In this document: piece by piece, positions 56,024 to 64,000 of the stretch
Numbering within the stretch: the first letter of the stretch is position 1
Layout: every line of letters begins with the position of its first letter
Assembly: GCF_014696615.1 (NCBI RefSeq)
Contig: NZ_JACJQJ010000020.1
Span: 62,001-126,000, forward strand
Direction of reading: 5' to 3'
From: Nostoc linckia FACHB-104
GTDB lineage: Bacteria > Cyanobacteriota > Cyanobacteriia > Cyanobacteriales > Nostocaceae
Length of the DNA stretch: 64,000 bases
Notes under the pieces: model-generated
Databases searched by the model: none
What the model saw: only the letters and a program-made list of their open reading frames with translations
What the model was told of the DNA's origin: nothing
Made by a program: the position numbers and the translations under genes

Positions 56024-57257
56024 TCTAGAAGGAAAACAACACGACTCCTTTGCAGCATTAAGGTTTCGCGATTATCGATTATTTACTATTGGGCGGGTAG
56101 TACTGTTTACAGGCTCACAAATGCAAACAGTAGCTATCGGTTGGGAACTCTATGAACGCACCAACTCAGCGATGGTATTAGGTGGGGTAGGACTAGCGCA
56201 AGTTGTCCCAATGATCGCCCTGACATTAATTGCTGGACATGTAGCAGATAGACGCGATCGCAAACTCACCACATTACTATCTATTCTGCTACTAGCTCTT
56301 TGCTCCTTGGCTTTGGCAGTAGTTTCCTATACCCAAGGCGCAATTAGTCTTTTTTATACCTGCTTAGTTTTAACAGGTGTAGCCAAGGCGTTTTTAAAGC
56401 CTGCCAGCGATGCCATGATGTGGCAATTAATACCTACAAGTGCTTTTACCAATGCTGCGACTTGGAATAGTACCAGCTTTCAGCTAGCGACAGTCATCGG
56501 CCCAGCCTTTGGAGGATTTGCGATCGCAGCTTTCGGAAATGCTACAAGCGTATATATATTAGCGGCTGTGGCAGCATTTTTATGTTTCGCCTTAACATTG
56601 CCAATTAAACAGCAAAACACCACTCTTTCTAAAGAACCAATCTCACTCAAAGCCTTAGCTGGGGGTGCTGAATTTGTCTGGAAAAACCAGATAATTTTCG
56701 CAGCAATTACCCTAGATATGTTTGCAGTCTTACTAGGGGGTGCAGTAGCTTTATTACCCATCTTTGCCAAGGATATTTTGCACGTCGGCCCTGTAGAGTT
56801 GGGGTATTTGCAAGCTGCTCCTTCCATAGGCGCGCTGATTATGGCGGTGACTTTAGCGCATCTGCCACCTATGCGTAAAGCTGGGCCAGCATTACTCTGG
56901 TCTGTGGTAGGTTTTGGTGTAGTCACAATTATCTTTGGCTTATCGCGGTGGTTTTGGCTGTCGTTGCTAATGCTGGCGTTAAGTGGCGCATTAGATAGTA
57001 TTAGCGTCGTGATTCGCCACACCTTAGTTCAGATTCGCACACCCAACCATTTACGCGGTCGAGTTGCAGCAATTAACAGCGTATTTATCAGTGCTTCTAA
57101 TGAATTGGGGGGCTTTGAGTCAGGTTTAGCGGCGGCTTTATTCGGCCCCATAGTTTCCGTTGTTGGCGGTGGAATTGGCACAATTCTTGTAGTGATTGCA
57201 ACAGCGATGATTTGGCCAGAGATGCGGAAGTTAGGGGCGTTGCATGAGTATGAGTAA
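55986..57257 (+). CDS. MFS transporter (EntS-like)
   Basis: A 423-residue, 12-helix antiporter. FRDYRLFTIGRVVLFTGSQMQTVAIGWELYERT begins the first helix pair. The loop 2-3 motif is GHVADRRDRKLTT, and NHLRGRVAAINSVFISASNELGGFESGLAAALFG is typical of the siderophore-exporter group (EntS/MdtG-like). Overlap with marR indicates co-expression; with the ABC pair the operon encodes two distinct exporters under one regulator. Confidence 0.91.
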   Translation: MSLSKQKLKKLLNLEGKQHDSFAALRFRDYRLFTIGRVVLFTGSQMQTVAIGWELYERTNSAMVLGGVGLAQVVPMIALTLIAGHVADRRDRKLTTLLSILLLALCSLALAVVSYTQGAISLFYTCLVLTGVAKAFLKPASDAMMWQLIPTSAFTNAATWNSTSFQLATVIGPAFGGFAIAAFGNATSVYILAAVAAFLCFALTLPIKQQNTTLSKEPISLKALAGGAEFVWKNQIIFAAITLDMFAVLLGGAVALLPIFAKDILHVGPVELGYLQAAPSIGALIMAVTLAHLPPMRKAGPALLWSVVGFGVVTIIFGLSRWFWLSLLMLALSGALDSISVVIRHTLVQIRTPNHLRGRVAAINSVFISASNELGGFESGLAAALFGPIVSVVGGGIGTILVVIATAMIWPEMRKLGALHEYE

Positions 57258-57343
57258 AAAGGAATTCGGTTGAGGGACTTTCATCTATATAGCTGTCTTA
57301 ACCCCTATGATAAGCTGAATTAGATAATTTGTTCTTGGCTAAG

Positions 57344-58249
57344 ATGGCAAGTCTTCCGCATTTGGTTCAATACCAAGGCAGTAAAAGAAACCTAGCTTCA
57401 GATATTCTCAGATTTCTCCCTAGAAACGTGGAGAGATTGGTAGAACCATTTGCGGGAACTGCGGCAATTAGTATTGCTGCCTCTGCTCAAGAAATATCCC
57501 AAAGTTTTTGGCTCAATGATTTAAACAAACCATTAATTGAGTTATTAGAATTAATCGTAGAGAAACCTGAAATAATAGCAACCGCTTATGCAAATATTTG
57601 GAATGAGCAGCATAGTAATTCCTTAGAACATTACTATCAAGCTAGAGATAAGTTTAATAGAAATAATGACCCTCAAATTTTTCTTTATTTACTAGCTAGA
57701 TGTGTTAAAGGTTCTGTTAGGTATAACTCTGAAGGTCTTTTCAATCAAAGCCCGGATAAAAGGCGAAAGGGAACTCAGCCTGACAAAATGAGAAAAAATA
57801 TAGAAGGGATTTCTCATATGTTGAAAAATAAGTGTAAATTCACCTGTTTAGATTATAGAGAAGTTTTATCTACAGTTAGACAAACCGATTTTATATATCT
57901 AGATCCGCCTTATCAAGGTGTATGTGGTAATAGAGATAAAAGATATTTTTCGGGAATAAATTTTGATGATTTTGTTCAAGCTCTGGAGGCTTTAAATAGT
58001 AAGGAAGTAGCGTTTGCAGTTAGTTATGATGGCAAACGAGGAAATAAAACTTTCGGTCAGTCCTTACCAGAAGCACTAGGGCTGAAAAAAATAGAAATCG
58101 AAGTTGGGCGCTCATCCCAAGCAACACTCTTAGGTAAAGATGAAGTAACAATAGAGTTTTTGTACTTGTCACCATCTTTACTTTGTCATCAAACTTCAGA
58201 GATAGAGAGCTATATTAGCCAGTCACAAAAGCAGCTTATTGTGTTGTAG
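57344..58249 (+). CDS. DNA adenine methyltransferase, D12/Dam class
   Basis: A 301-residue N6-adenine methyltransferase. The SAM-binding motif is VEPFAGTAAISIAA (about 30-43) and the catalytic motif is DPPYQG (about 188-193), with VQYQGSKRNLASDIL at the start. The order FxG before DPPY defines the alpha (Dam-like) group. ATG 57344 is chosen over an in-frame TTG. A HNH gene begins four bases after its stop, so this is the methylase of a type II system; the recognition sequence is unknown. Confidence 0.92.
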   Translation: MASLPHLVQYQGSKRNLASDILRFLPRNVERLVEPFAGTAAISIAASAQEISQSFWLNDLNKPLIELLELIVEKPEIIATAYANIWNEQHSNSLEHYYQARDKFNRNNDPQIFLYLLARCVKGSVRYNSEGLFNQSPDKRRKGTQPDKMRKNIEGISHMLKNKCKFTCLDYREVLSTVRQTDFIYLDPPYQGVCGNRDKRYFSGINFDDFVQALEALNSKEVAFAVSYDGKRGNKTFGQSLPEALGLKKIEIEVGRSSQATLLGKDEVTIEFLYLSPSLLCHQTSEIESYISQSQKQLIVL

Positions 58250-58253
58250 AAGC

Positions 58254-58988
58254 ATGGACAGTTCTCAGCAACTCCCCGATGATTTCATCAAACTTTGTCA
58301 GTCCGTTACTGCCAAAAGACCAAAAGCTGTTATCGATCACATTTTGCAACATGGTTTCGTAACTACAGAAGAAATCAAGAACACATACGGTTATAATCAT
58401 CCTCCCAGAGCAGCTAGAGATGTTAGAGAACATGGAATTCCTTTAGAAACTTTCCGTGTTACAGGTAGCGATGGTAGAAGGATAGCTGCTTATAGATTTG
58501 GTGATATTAGTGAGGCTAGATTTTCTAAATTTTCTGGTAGAACTGGTTTATCAAAACAATTGAAAGATGAGTTAATTAAAAGATATGGCTGTAAATGCTT
58601 CATTTATTTGGAAGAATTAGATGAACGTGAATTGCAGATTGATCACCGTATTCCCTTTGAAGTTGACGGGGAACCTGAACTTTTAGCTGATAACTTTATG
58701 CTGCTTTGTGGCTCTGCCAACCGAGCAAAATCTTGGTCTTGTGAGCATTGCCAAAACTGGAATCATCTCAAGGATAAGTCTATCTGTTTATCCTGTTACT
58801 GGGCTTATCCAGAAAACTATACACATATTGCCATGCGACAAATCAGAAGAATAGATTTAATGTGGCAGGGAGACGATATTGCTATATATGAAAGATTAAA
58901 ACAACAGGCTGTTGCACGAAATCAAGAAATTCCTGAATTCATCAAGGAAATTATAGAAAGAGAAATTGGTTGGCATGATGAGGGCTAA
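58254..58988 (+). CDS. HNH-type restriction endonuclease
   Basis: A 244-residue nuclease. The HNH core is LQIDHRIPFEVDGEPELLADNFMLLCGSANRAKSW (about 130-165) with the first His in DHRIPF. A zinc-binding cysteine cluster follows (CEHCQNW, CLSCYW), and an N-terminal winged-helix-like part lies at about 1-85. ATG 58254 lies four bases after the methylase stop. Linkage to a Dam-class methylase makes this the cognate restriction enzyme; its site cannot be deduced here. Confidence 0.85.
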   Translation: MDSSQQLPDDFIKLCQSVTAKRPKAVIDHILQHGFVTTEEIKNTYGYNHPPRAARDVREHGIPLETFRVTGSDGRRIAAYRFGDISEARFSKFSGRTGLSKQLKDELIKRYGCKCFIYLEELDERELQIDHRIPFEVDGEPELLADNFMLLCGSANRAKSWSCEHCQNWNHLKDKSICLSCYWAYPENYTHIAMRQIRRIDLMWQGDDIAIYERLKQQAVARNQEIPEFIKEIIEREIGWHDEG

Positions 58989-59049
58989 CATAGATTAAGA
59001 ACGCTTCAAAACCTTGTCTATGTTGGGTTTCACTACGTTCTAACACCAG

Positions 59050-59100
59050 TTGCTATAACGGGGGGAACCCCCGCAACGCACTGGCTCCCCCTGCTCGCAA
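59050..59100. repeat. GC-rich inverted repeat after the restriction gene
   Basis: CGGGGG and CCCCCG pair around GAA at 59,059-59,073, followed by CAACGCACTGGCTCCCC. It appears to be one of the GC-rich dispersed repeats of Nostoc-type genomes, against an AT-rich background. Confidence 0.55.
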
Positions 59101-59133
59101 AAGCAATTGATTATTTTTTTATTTATAAGTCCC

Positions 59134-59562
59134 TTAGCCTCCCTCGCTAAATTCACCAGTAACTAATAGCCAAATTCTTGATGGAAAATAGCCCTGCACA
59201 GGATTTTTTTGGAGTGATTTCGCCAAAATTGCACCTAACAGCCCCCGGCGTACTTCTGAATCTGTTACGCCTGAGATTGCTTGTGCCCTAGAAAAATTAA
59301 TAAATGCTGTATCGTAATCATCCTTATTAGCAGCAGCTTTGATAGCAATACGCATTAACCGTGCATACTCCTTACCATAGCTGGGGTTGATCCAAAGCCC
59401 ATTAGGTATACATTCTCCAGAGAAGAGATTACCTGCTTTCCCGGTAATCTGGCTGATGCATTTGGGCTTATCTTGGGCAAATACACCTGGTATGTTGATT
59501 GCTGTAACAGTAGTCATCGCAATCACTACTCCCAGCAAACCCTGATTAACTACTTGTCTCAC
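59134..59562 (-). CDS. secreted hypothetical protein
   Basis: A 142-residue protein. Residues 1-29 form a signal peptide (GLLGVVIAMTTVTAINIPGVFAQ, likely cleaved after VFA). The mature part has two cysteines (CISQ, GECIPN), which could form a disulphide, and a helical segment (YARLMRIAIKAAANKDDYDTAFINFSRAQAISG) with a TPR-like feel. I know related small exported proteins in cyanobacteria but no function. GTG start at 59562 is needed to keep the signal. Confidence 0.72.
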   Translation of the reverse strand: MRQVVNQGLLGVVIAMTTVTAINIPGVFAQDKPKCISQITGKAGNLFSGECIPNGLWINPSYGKEYARLMRIAIKAAANKDDYDTAFINFSRAQAISGVTDSEVRRGLLGAILAKSLQKNPVQGYFPSRIWLLVTGEFSEGG

Positions 59563-59767
59563 TTATGTTTGATCGAAGATAGATTTACTATTTTTAATTG
59601 TTATTAATCGTTTTACTGCTATTCTCTAATTCTTAGAGCTTATTCCTTATTTTCAAGGCAATTTGTCACAAAAAGCAAGTGAATCAAAATAGGACTTATG
59701 CAAGGTCATATTTTTTTCGTTTAGGTTTGTCCAGGGTCAAATGTCAAGAGTCCAAAAAACCTATTTT

Positions 59768-59892
59768 GAATACTTGTCGGTTAAGGGCACAAGTGGAAAG
59801 GGAAAAGGGCAAGAAAAAACCTTTAACCCTTACCCCTTCACCTGTTCTCAAAACCAAATTCCAAGTTGAAAATCCTTAACCGAGCAGTATTG
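59768..59892. repeat. MITE-like element, copy B
   Basis: Begins AATACTTGTCGGTTAAGGG and ends CCTTAACCGAGCAGTATTG, so its ends are imperfect inverted repeats (16 of 19). The interior has purine then CCTTTAACCCTTACCCC tracts and CCAAATTCCAAGTTGAAAATCC. This is the least disturbed copy (125 bp). Confidence 0.8.
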
Positions 59893-59926
59893 GGATAAAA
59901 GGCAAAGGACAGCCCTGACTAGTGAG

Positions 59927-59960
59927 TTGGTGCGTTGCGCTGCGCGACAACACACCCTAA
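59927..59960. repeat. dispersed inverted repeat TTGGTGCGTTGCGC...ACAACACACC (copy 2)
   Basis: Shares layout with 27,040-27,072. The stem changes are GTGTGTTG against GTGCGTTG, and the loop differs. It lies 12 bases beyond the M16 peptidase stop, as copy 1 lies close beyond the stop of the HGSNAT-like gene. Confidence 0.7.
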
Positions 59961-59971
59961 ATCTCAAAAAA

Positions 59972-62752
59972 TTAGTTGCCTTTGGATACAGTGGCAGGTG
60001 AACCAGCTGTGACTATGACTACATTCTCTGGGTTAATTAAATCCTGAATTACCTTCTGCACATCTGACATTTTTACTGACTCAATGCGCTGAGGATACTC
60101 GCGCATTTCTCTCGCTGAAAGTCCGGATACAGCATTACTCAAAATCATATATGCTAAATCGCTGGGATTAGCTAGCTCTACAGGGTAGCTGTTGGCAAGA
60201 GAACGTTTAGCAGTGTTAAATTCTGCTTCAGTCACGCCTTGTTCGCGTACCTGTTTGAGTAACGCCAAGGTACTGGCGATCGCTTTGTCAGCATCTTGCG
60301 GAGCTGTCTGCATCTGGATAAAGAAGGGGCCAGGATTAATTCCCGCAGTAAAGAAGCTATAAATACCGTAGGTTAAACCTTGGCGATCGCGCACTTCTGT
60401 ACCCAAGCGGCTAGATAAGGTATCGCCACCTAAAATTTGATTCAGCACCATTGCTGCGTAGAAACGCTTGTCTTTGCGCGAGATGCTGTTGTAACCGATA
60501 TAAGTAATGGCTTCGGCTTTGCCAGGAATTACCTTGTTTAAACGTGTCAAAGTCGCAGGTAAATCTACTTTGGGTAGATTGAGAGTTGGCGGCTTACCTT
60601 TGACTTGCCATTTGCCAAAAGTCTGATTGAGTAAGGCTTTCACTTGAGTAGGGTTAAAGTCACCCACCAGTGCGATCGTTGTAGTATCTGGTCGGTAGTG
60701 TTCTTGGTAGAAGCGAACTACATCATCACGAGTAATACCCTTTAAAGTATCAGCCGTGGGGAAGCTGTGGAAGGGATGATTATCTGGGTAAATTGCCTGC
60801 TGAAATACTCTTCTTGCTAAACTTTGGGGGTCATCAAGTTGCACTTTCAGATTTGTTAGCGCCCGTTGTCGTGTCAGTTCTAACTGATCGGCGGGGAAGG
60901 TAGCATTTTGGATCACATCACCCAAAGTTTGAATTAATGTGGGCAGATTTGCTGACAACCCTTGACCATTAATACTAACTCCTTCACGACTAGCGCTAAA
61001 ATCTAGATCGGCTCCTCTATCTTCTAAGGTTTTTGCCAAAGTCAGAGCATTTTGAGTTTTTGTGCCATTCATTAAGTTTCTAGCAGTTAAATTCGCTAGT
61101 CCGGATTTTTGATTACCATCAAACACAGTACCAGCATCAACTTGTCCGCTGAGATTAATTGTGGGAACACTGTGGTCGGGTAACAGCAGAACCCGCAACC
61201 CATTTGCCAAGGTAAACTGTTCGGGTAAAGCTTGTTTGCTAGAACTGGTAGCTGAGGTAGCAGGAGGTAAGTATTTCGCCAGTTCTGCTGGATCTACAGG
61301 TTGACCAGGACTAAAGTTTTCCACGGTGCGGCCAGAACCACCAGCAGTGGCTTGTTGACCATCTGCTTGAGTTGGTTCAAAGAAACCAATAGTTTGTTTC
61401 GCCGGACTGAGGTAAGTTTTTGCTACCCGTTGGACATCTTGTGGCGTAACTTTAGCGATCGCAGCTAAATATTTTTCAACAAAATGGTAGTCTCCAGCAA
61501 TAGTTTGGTTATATCCCAGTTGGTTGGCTTGGCTGGTGATGTCTTGGTTACTCAGAATAAATGAAGCTTGTAGTTGAGTTTTAGCGCGGTTCAATTCTTC
61601 CGTGGTAACTGGCTGCTGTTGCAGTTTTGCCAAAGATTGTTGCAGTACTTGGGAAATTTTCGTTAACTCTTTACCAGGAGCCGCTGTAGCATTAATTTCA
61701 TACCATCCCGGTTCTATCAGTTCGGCGGCGCTACCACTAGCTGAACTAGCAAGTCCAGATTCTACTAAAGCCTGATAAAGCCGAGAACTACGTCCACCTG
61801 TGAGGATCATATCCATCACATCAATTGCTGGGACATCAGGATGTTTGATATCTGGTAAGGGATACACAGCTTGTAGTAATGCTGCACTTCCAGGTTGCTT
61901 CAAAACAATCGGTGCTTTTTTCGCTACTGGAGTATTAGCAGGATTGGCTACTTGCTTTTGTTCTGGTAAACTTGTAGCTTGTTTTGGGCGTGGCGTAACT
62001 TTGCCAAAAGTTTCTTTTACAGCCTTAAGCGTCGGTTCTGTGGCAAAATCCCCTGTAATCACCAAGGTGGCATTTTCTGGGCTGTAATATCTTTGGTAAT
62101 AATTACGTACTTGCTCTACACTAAATTGCTCCACATCGGCTTTTGTTCCTCCCACAGGTAAACCATAAGCACGATTGGGAAATGCAGCTTGCATCACTGC
62201 TTTACTCAAACGATAGCCAGGGGAATTTTCATATCCTTGCAACTCGGATATTACCACCCGTTTCTCACTCGTTAGTTGCTCAGGCCCAATTAAGGAATTT
62301 TCCATGCGATCGGCTTCTAAAGTCAGCAGTGCTTCCAGCTTGTCTCGCCGCACTGTGCCAAAATATACTGTTTCGTCGTAGCTAGTAAAAGCATTGAACT
62401 GACTACCTAAGGCACTAAATAACCGTCCAAACTGCACTGGACGTTCTTTAGTACCTTTAAACATCAAATGCTCTAATTGGTGGGAAATACCACTTTCGCC
62501 TTTACCTTCATTGCGAGAGCCGACTTCATACCATACTTGCACGCTGACCACAGGTGCAGTATGCACTTCTTTAGTAAGTACTGTTAAGCCGTTTTCCAAT
62601 ACGGTTTTTTGCACCCCTTGGGAGAGAGAAAGACCCGATACAGGTGTAACTGCTGTAGGTGTTGCGGCGTTAGTAAGATTTCCAGAAATCGGCGCAGTAC
62701 TTAGTAGCAAACTCAGTAATAAACCTATAAGCATGTATGAGCGTAACTTCAT
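59972..62752 (-). CDS. M16 family zinc metallopeptidase (pitrilysin-like), two M16 units
   Basis: A 926-residue exported peptidase. A signal peptide (1-30) and linker lead to the active M16 half (about 45-470), with the inverted zinc motif HQLEHLMFKGT (HxxEH) and a distal Glu in NRAYG-region helices. The second half (about 510-925) starts QFTLANGLRVLLLPDHSVPTI and lacks HxxEH, so it is the inactive structural half. Both halves together form a clamshell. This single-chain arrangement resembles the cyanobacterial and PqqF/YmxG-type enzymes. ATG 62752 is used; a TTG two codons upstream is open. Confidence 0.92.
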   Translation of the reverse strand: MKLRSYMLIGLLLSLLLSTAPISGNLTNAATPTAVTPVSGLSLSQGVQKTVLENGLTVLTKEVHTAPVVSVQVWYEVGSRNEGKGESGISHQLEHLMFKGTKERPVQFGRLFSALGSQFNAFTSYDETVYFGTVRRDKLEALLTLEADRMENSLIGPEQLTSEKRVVISELQGYENSPGYRLSKAVMQAAFPNRAYGLPVGGTKADVEQFSVEQVRNYYQRYYSPENATLVITGDFATEPTLKAVKETFGKVTPRPKQATSLPEQKQVANPANTPVAKKAPIVLKQPGSAALLQAVYPLPDIKHPDVPAIDVMDMILTGGRSSRLYQALVESGLASSASGSAAELIEPGWYEINATAAPGKELTKISQVLQQSLAKLQQQPVTTEELNRAKTQLQASFILSNQDITSQANQLGYNQTIAGDYHFVEKYLAAIAKVTPQDVQRVAKTYLSPAKQTIGFFEPTQADGQQATAGGSGRTVENFSPGQPVDPAELAKYLPPATSATSSSKQALPEQFTLANGLRVLLLPDHSVPTINLSGQVDAGTVFDGNQKSGLANLTARNLMNGTKTQNALTLAKTLEDRGADLDFSASREGVSINGQGLSANLPTLIQTLGDVIQNATFPADQLELTRQRALTNLKVQLDDPQSLARRVFQQAIYPDNHPFHSFPTADTLKGITRDDVVRFYQEHYRPDTTTIALVGDFNPTQVKALLNQTFGKWQVKGKPPTLNLPKVDLPATLTRLNKVIPGKAEAITYIGYNSISRKDKRFYAAMVLNQILGGDTLSSRLGTEVRDRQGLTYGIYSFFTAGINPGPFFIQMQTAPQDADKAIASTLALLKQVREQGVTEAEFNTAKRSLANSYPVELANPSDLAYMILSNAVSGLSAREMREYPQRIESVKMSDVQKVIQDLINPENVVIVTAGSPATVSKGN

Positions 62753-62987
62753 AAACAATTCAAAATGGAAATTCTCAATTTAACTGAGAGTAAAAATAAA
62801 TGGTAGCAATCTTGAGATTAGGGTTTGGGGATTGGGGAAAAAAAGGGGATCGCGAGAATAATGACTCTTCTTACCAGTGTAATGAGCGATCGCTTTTTGC
62901 GAGGGGTAATCGCTCACATCACCTCACCAATAAATCTGTGACAGAATAATCTTGTTGTCCTACAAGGAATGCGATCGCCTACGACTT

Positions 62988-63554
62988 ATGATTTCTACCG
63001 AGCGCCGCTACACTTTGGATGAATATCGCGCCATCGAAGAAAAAGCAGAAGGACGCAGCGAATATCGAGATGGAGAAATTATACCCATGCCTGGAGGAAC
63101 GCTCAAACACAGCCACATCAGTGGTAACATTTTTGCTTTTCTCAAGTTCCTACTGCGTGATACTCAATTCGAGCCAATAAACAGCGATTTGCGGCTGTGG
63201 ATTCCAGAATATAGACGTGGGGTATATCCAGACGTAATGGTTTTTGATGGTGAACCGCAATTAAATGATGGTCGCTTAGATGAAGTCTTGAATCCTTTGG
63301 TAATTGTTGAAGTACTATCTCCTTACACCGCAGATTACGACCACCAAAACAAATTCCGTATATATCGCTCAATTGTGAGTTTTAGCGAATATTTATTAGT
63401 CGAGCAAGATGAACCATTTGTTGAACGTTATAGTAAGCAAACTCAAGGTTGGTTGCTCAGTGAATTTAAAGGTTTAGAGGTATCAATTTCTCTTGATTCA
63501 GTTGGTATTGAGTTACCAATGGCAGAAATTTATCGCGGTATTACTTTTCTGTAA
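62988..63554 (+). CDS. Uma2 family protein, second copy
   Basis: A 188-residue Uma2 member. RYTLDEYRAIEEKAEGRSEYRDGEIIPMPGGTLKHSHISGN, YPDVMVFDGEPQL, and VIVEVLSPYTADYDHQNKFRIYRSIVSFSEYLLVEQ repeat the pattern of the gene at 26.4 kb, with PD and ExLS kept. The two are clearly diverged paralogues. ATG 62988 is taken; an in-frame upstream start gives 12 extra residues without family character. Confidence 0.87.
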   Translation: MISTERRYTLDEYRAIEEKAEGRSEYRDGEIIPMPGGTLKHSHISGNIFAFLKFLLRDTQFEPINSDLRLWIPEYRRGVYPDVMVFDGEPQLNDGRLDEVLNPLVIVEVLSPYTADYDHQNKFRIYRSIVSFSEYLLVEQDEPFVERYSKQTQGWLLSEFKGLEVSISLDSVGIELPMAEIYRGITFL

Positions 63555-63621
63555 AATAGGATTGGTAGAAACAGGCGATCGCTTCTAATTTAGAAATTGG
63601 TAAGCCCTCAATTATCGTTTT

Positions 63622-64000
63622 ATGGAAATACGATTATTTCAACAGCAAGATGCCGAACAAATAGCACAATTATTTCACGAAACAGTACGTGAAGTTAATA
63701 TTGGTGACTACTCAGAGAGTCAAGTTAAAGCTTGGGCACCAGATAATATTAATTTTAGAAACTGGGCAAAAATCTGTGCAGAAAGATTCACCTACGTTGC
63801 TGATGACCAAGGTGTGATTGCAGGTTTTGGCGAGTTAGAAACCAACGGACATATAGATTGCTTTTACTGCCATAAAAATTACCAAAGGATGGGTGTCGGT
63901 AGTAAAATTTATGCGACAATTGAAGCCAAAGCTTATGAATTAGGAATTAATCGCTTATACTTGGAAGCTAGTATTACCGCCCAACCTTTTTTCTTAAGTA
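63622..64000 (+). CDS. GNAT family acetyltransferase (3' end beyond window)
   Basis: Starts at ATG 63622 with MEIRLFQQQDAEQIAQLFHETVREVN and stays open to the window edge (126 residues). The acetyl-CoA loop reads YQRMGVGSKIYATIEAKAYELGI (Q/RxxGxG type), followed by YLEASITAQPFFL. Substrate unknown. The stop codon is outside the window. Confidence 0.85.
   Translation, partial: MEIRLFQQQDAEQIAQLFHETVREVNIGDYSESQVKAWAPDNINFRNWAKICAERFTYVADDQGVIAGFGELETNGHIDCFYCHKNYQRMGVGSKIYATIEAKAYELGINRLYLEASITAQPFFLS

Noticed and set aside
59679-59879. 66-codon plus-strand frame
   Set aside because: Most of it lies in MITE-like copy B; it encodes repeat sequence.

Overview
The window comes from a filamentous, probably heterocyst-forming cyanobacterium of the Nostoc/Anabaena type. 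The evidence is a very high density of the HIP1 octamer GCGATCGC, 7-bp tandem repeats and other small dispersed repeats between and inside genes, a phycobiliprotein lyase, a paired Flv3/Flv1 flavodiiron locus, a Mo-nitrogenase-associated domain protein, LrtA, a PhoX phosphatase and large NB-ARC/WD40 and Ser/Thr-kinase/His-kinase proteins. Species cannot be fixed from the sequence alone.

Layout. 0-6.4 kb: type III pantothenate kinase, a tandem flavodiiron pair (flv3 then flv1), a glycine-rich RRM protein and a CpcS/CpeS-type bilin lyase. 6.8-12.6 kb: a lipoprotein adaptor plus RND pump, then a GT2 glycosyltransferase. 13-17.3 kb: the conserved translation block rplS, trnW(CCA), secE, nusG, rplK, rplA, L10 leader, rplJ, rplL. 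17.3-31.7 kb: mixed housekeeping genes (NurA-like nuclease, a DTGF aspartic protease with an overlapping partner, FtsH, FMN reductase, GCS2-like ligase, TerB/Mo-nitro_C protein, ObgE, Uma2, an HGSNAT-like membrane protein, PrxQ, LrtA/HPF, LipB). 31.9-34.3 kb: a divergent polar amino-acid ABC transporter made of an ATPase and a binding-protein/permease fusion.

34.4-37.5 kb is a broken subtilase locus. A 1,048-bp IS630-type element flanked by a TA duplication splits the gene, and removing the element with one TA restores the reading frame exactly. The element's own transposase is frameshifted and carries a 21-bp repeat inside a former HIP1 site. 37.9-48.3 kb holds two giant divergent signalling genes: an HTH/NB-ARC protein with 14 WD40 repeats, and a 2,105-residue Ser/Thr kinase, AAA ATPase, GAF, PAS, histidine kinase hybrid. 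48.4-64 kb: cytochrome P450, PhoX, a methyltransferase, an ABC export/MarR/MFS operon, a two-gene restriction-modification system, a secreted hypothetical, an M16 double-domain peptidase, a second Uma2 protein and a GNAT protein cut by the window end.

The least ordinary material is the repeat ecology: a MITE-like family with four copies here (one invaded by a smaller repeat), heptanucleotide arrays that have entered coding regions, and the nested IS/repeat insertions. Among genes, the NB-ARC/WD40 and dual-kinase pair, the DTGF-protease two-gene unit and a 45-residue membrane-protein candidate upstream of ftsH deserve the closest look.
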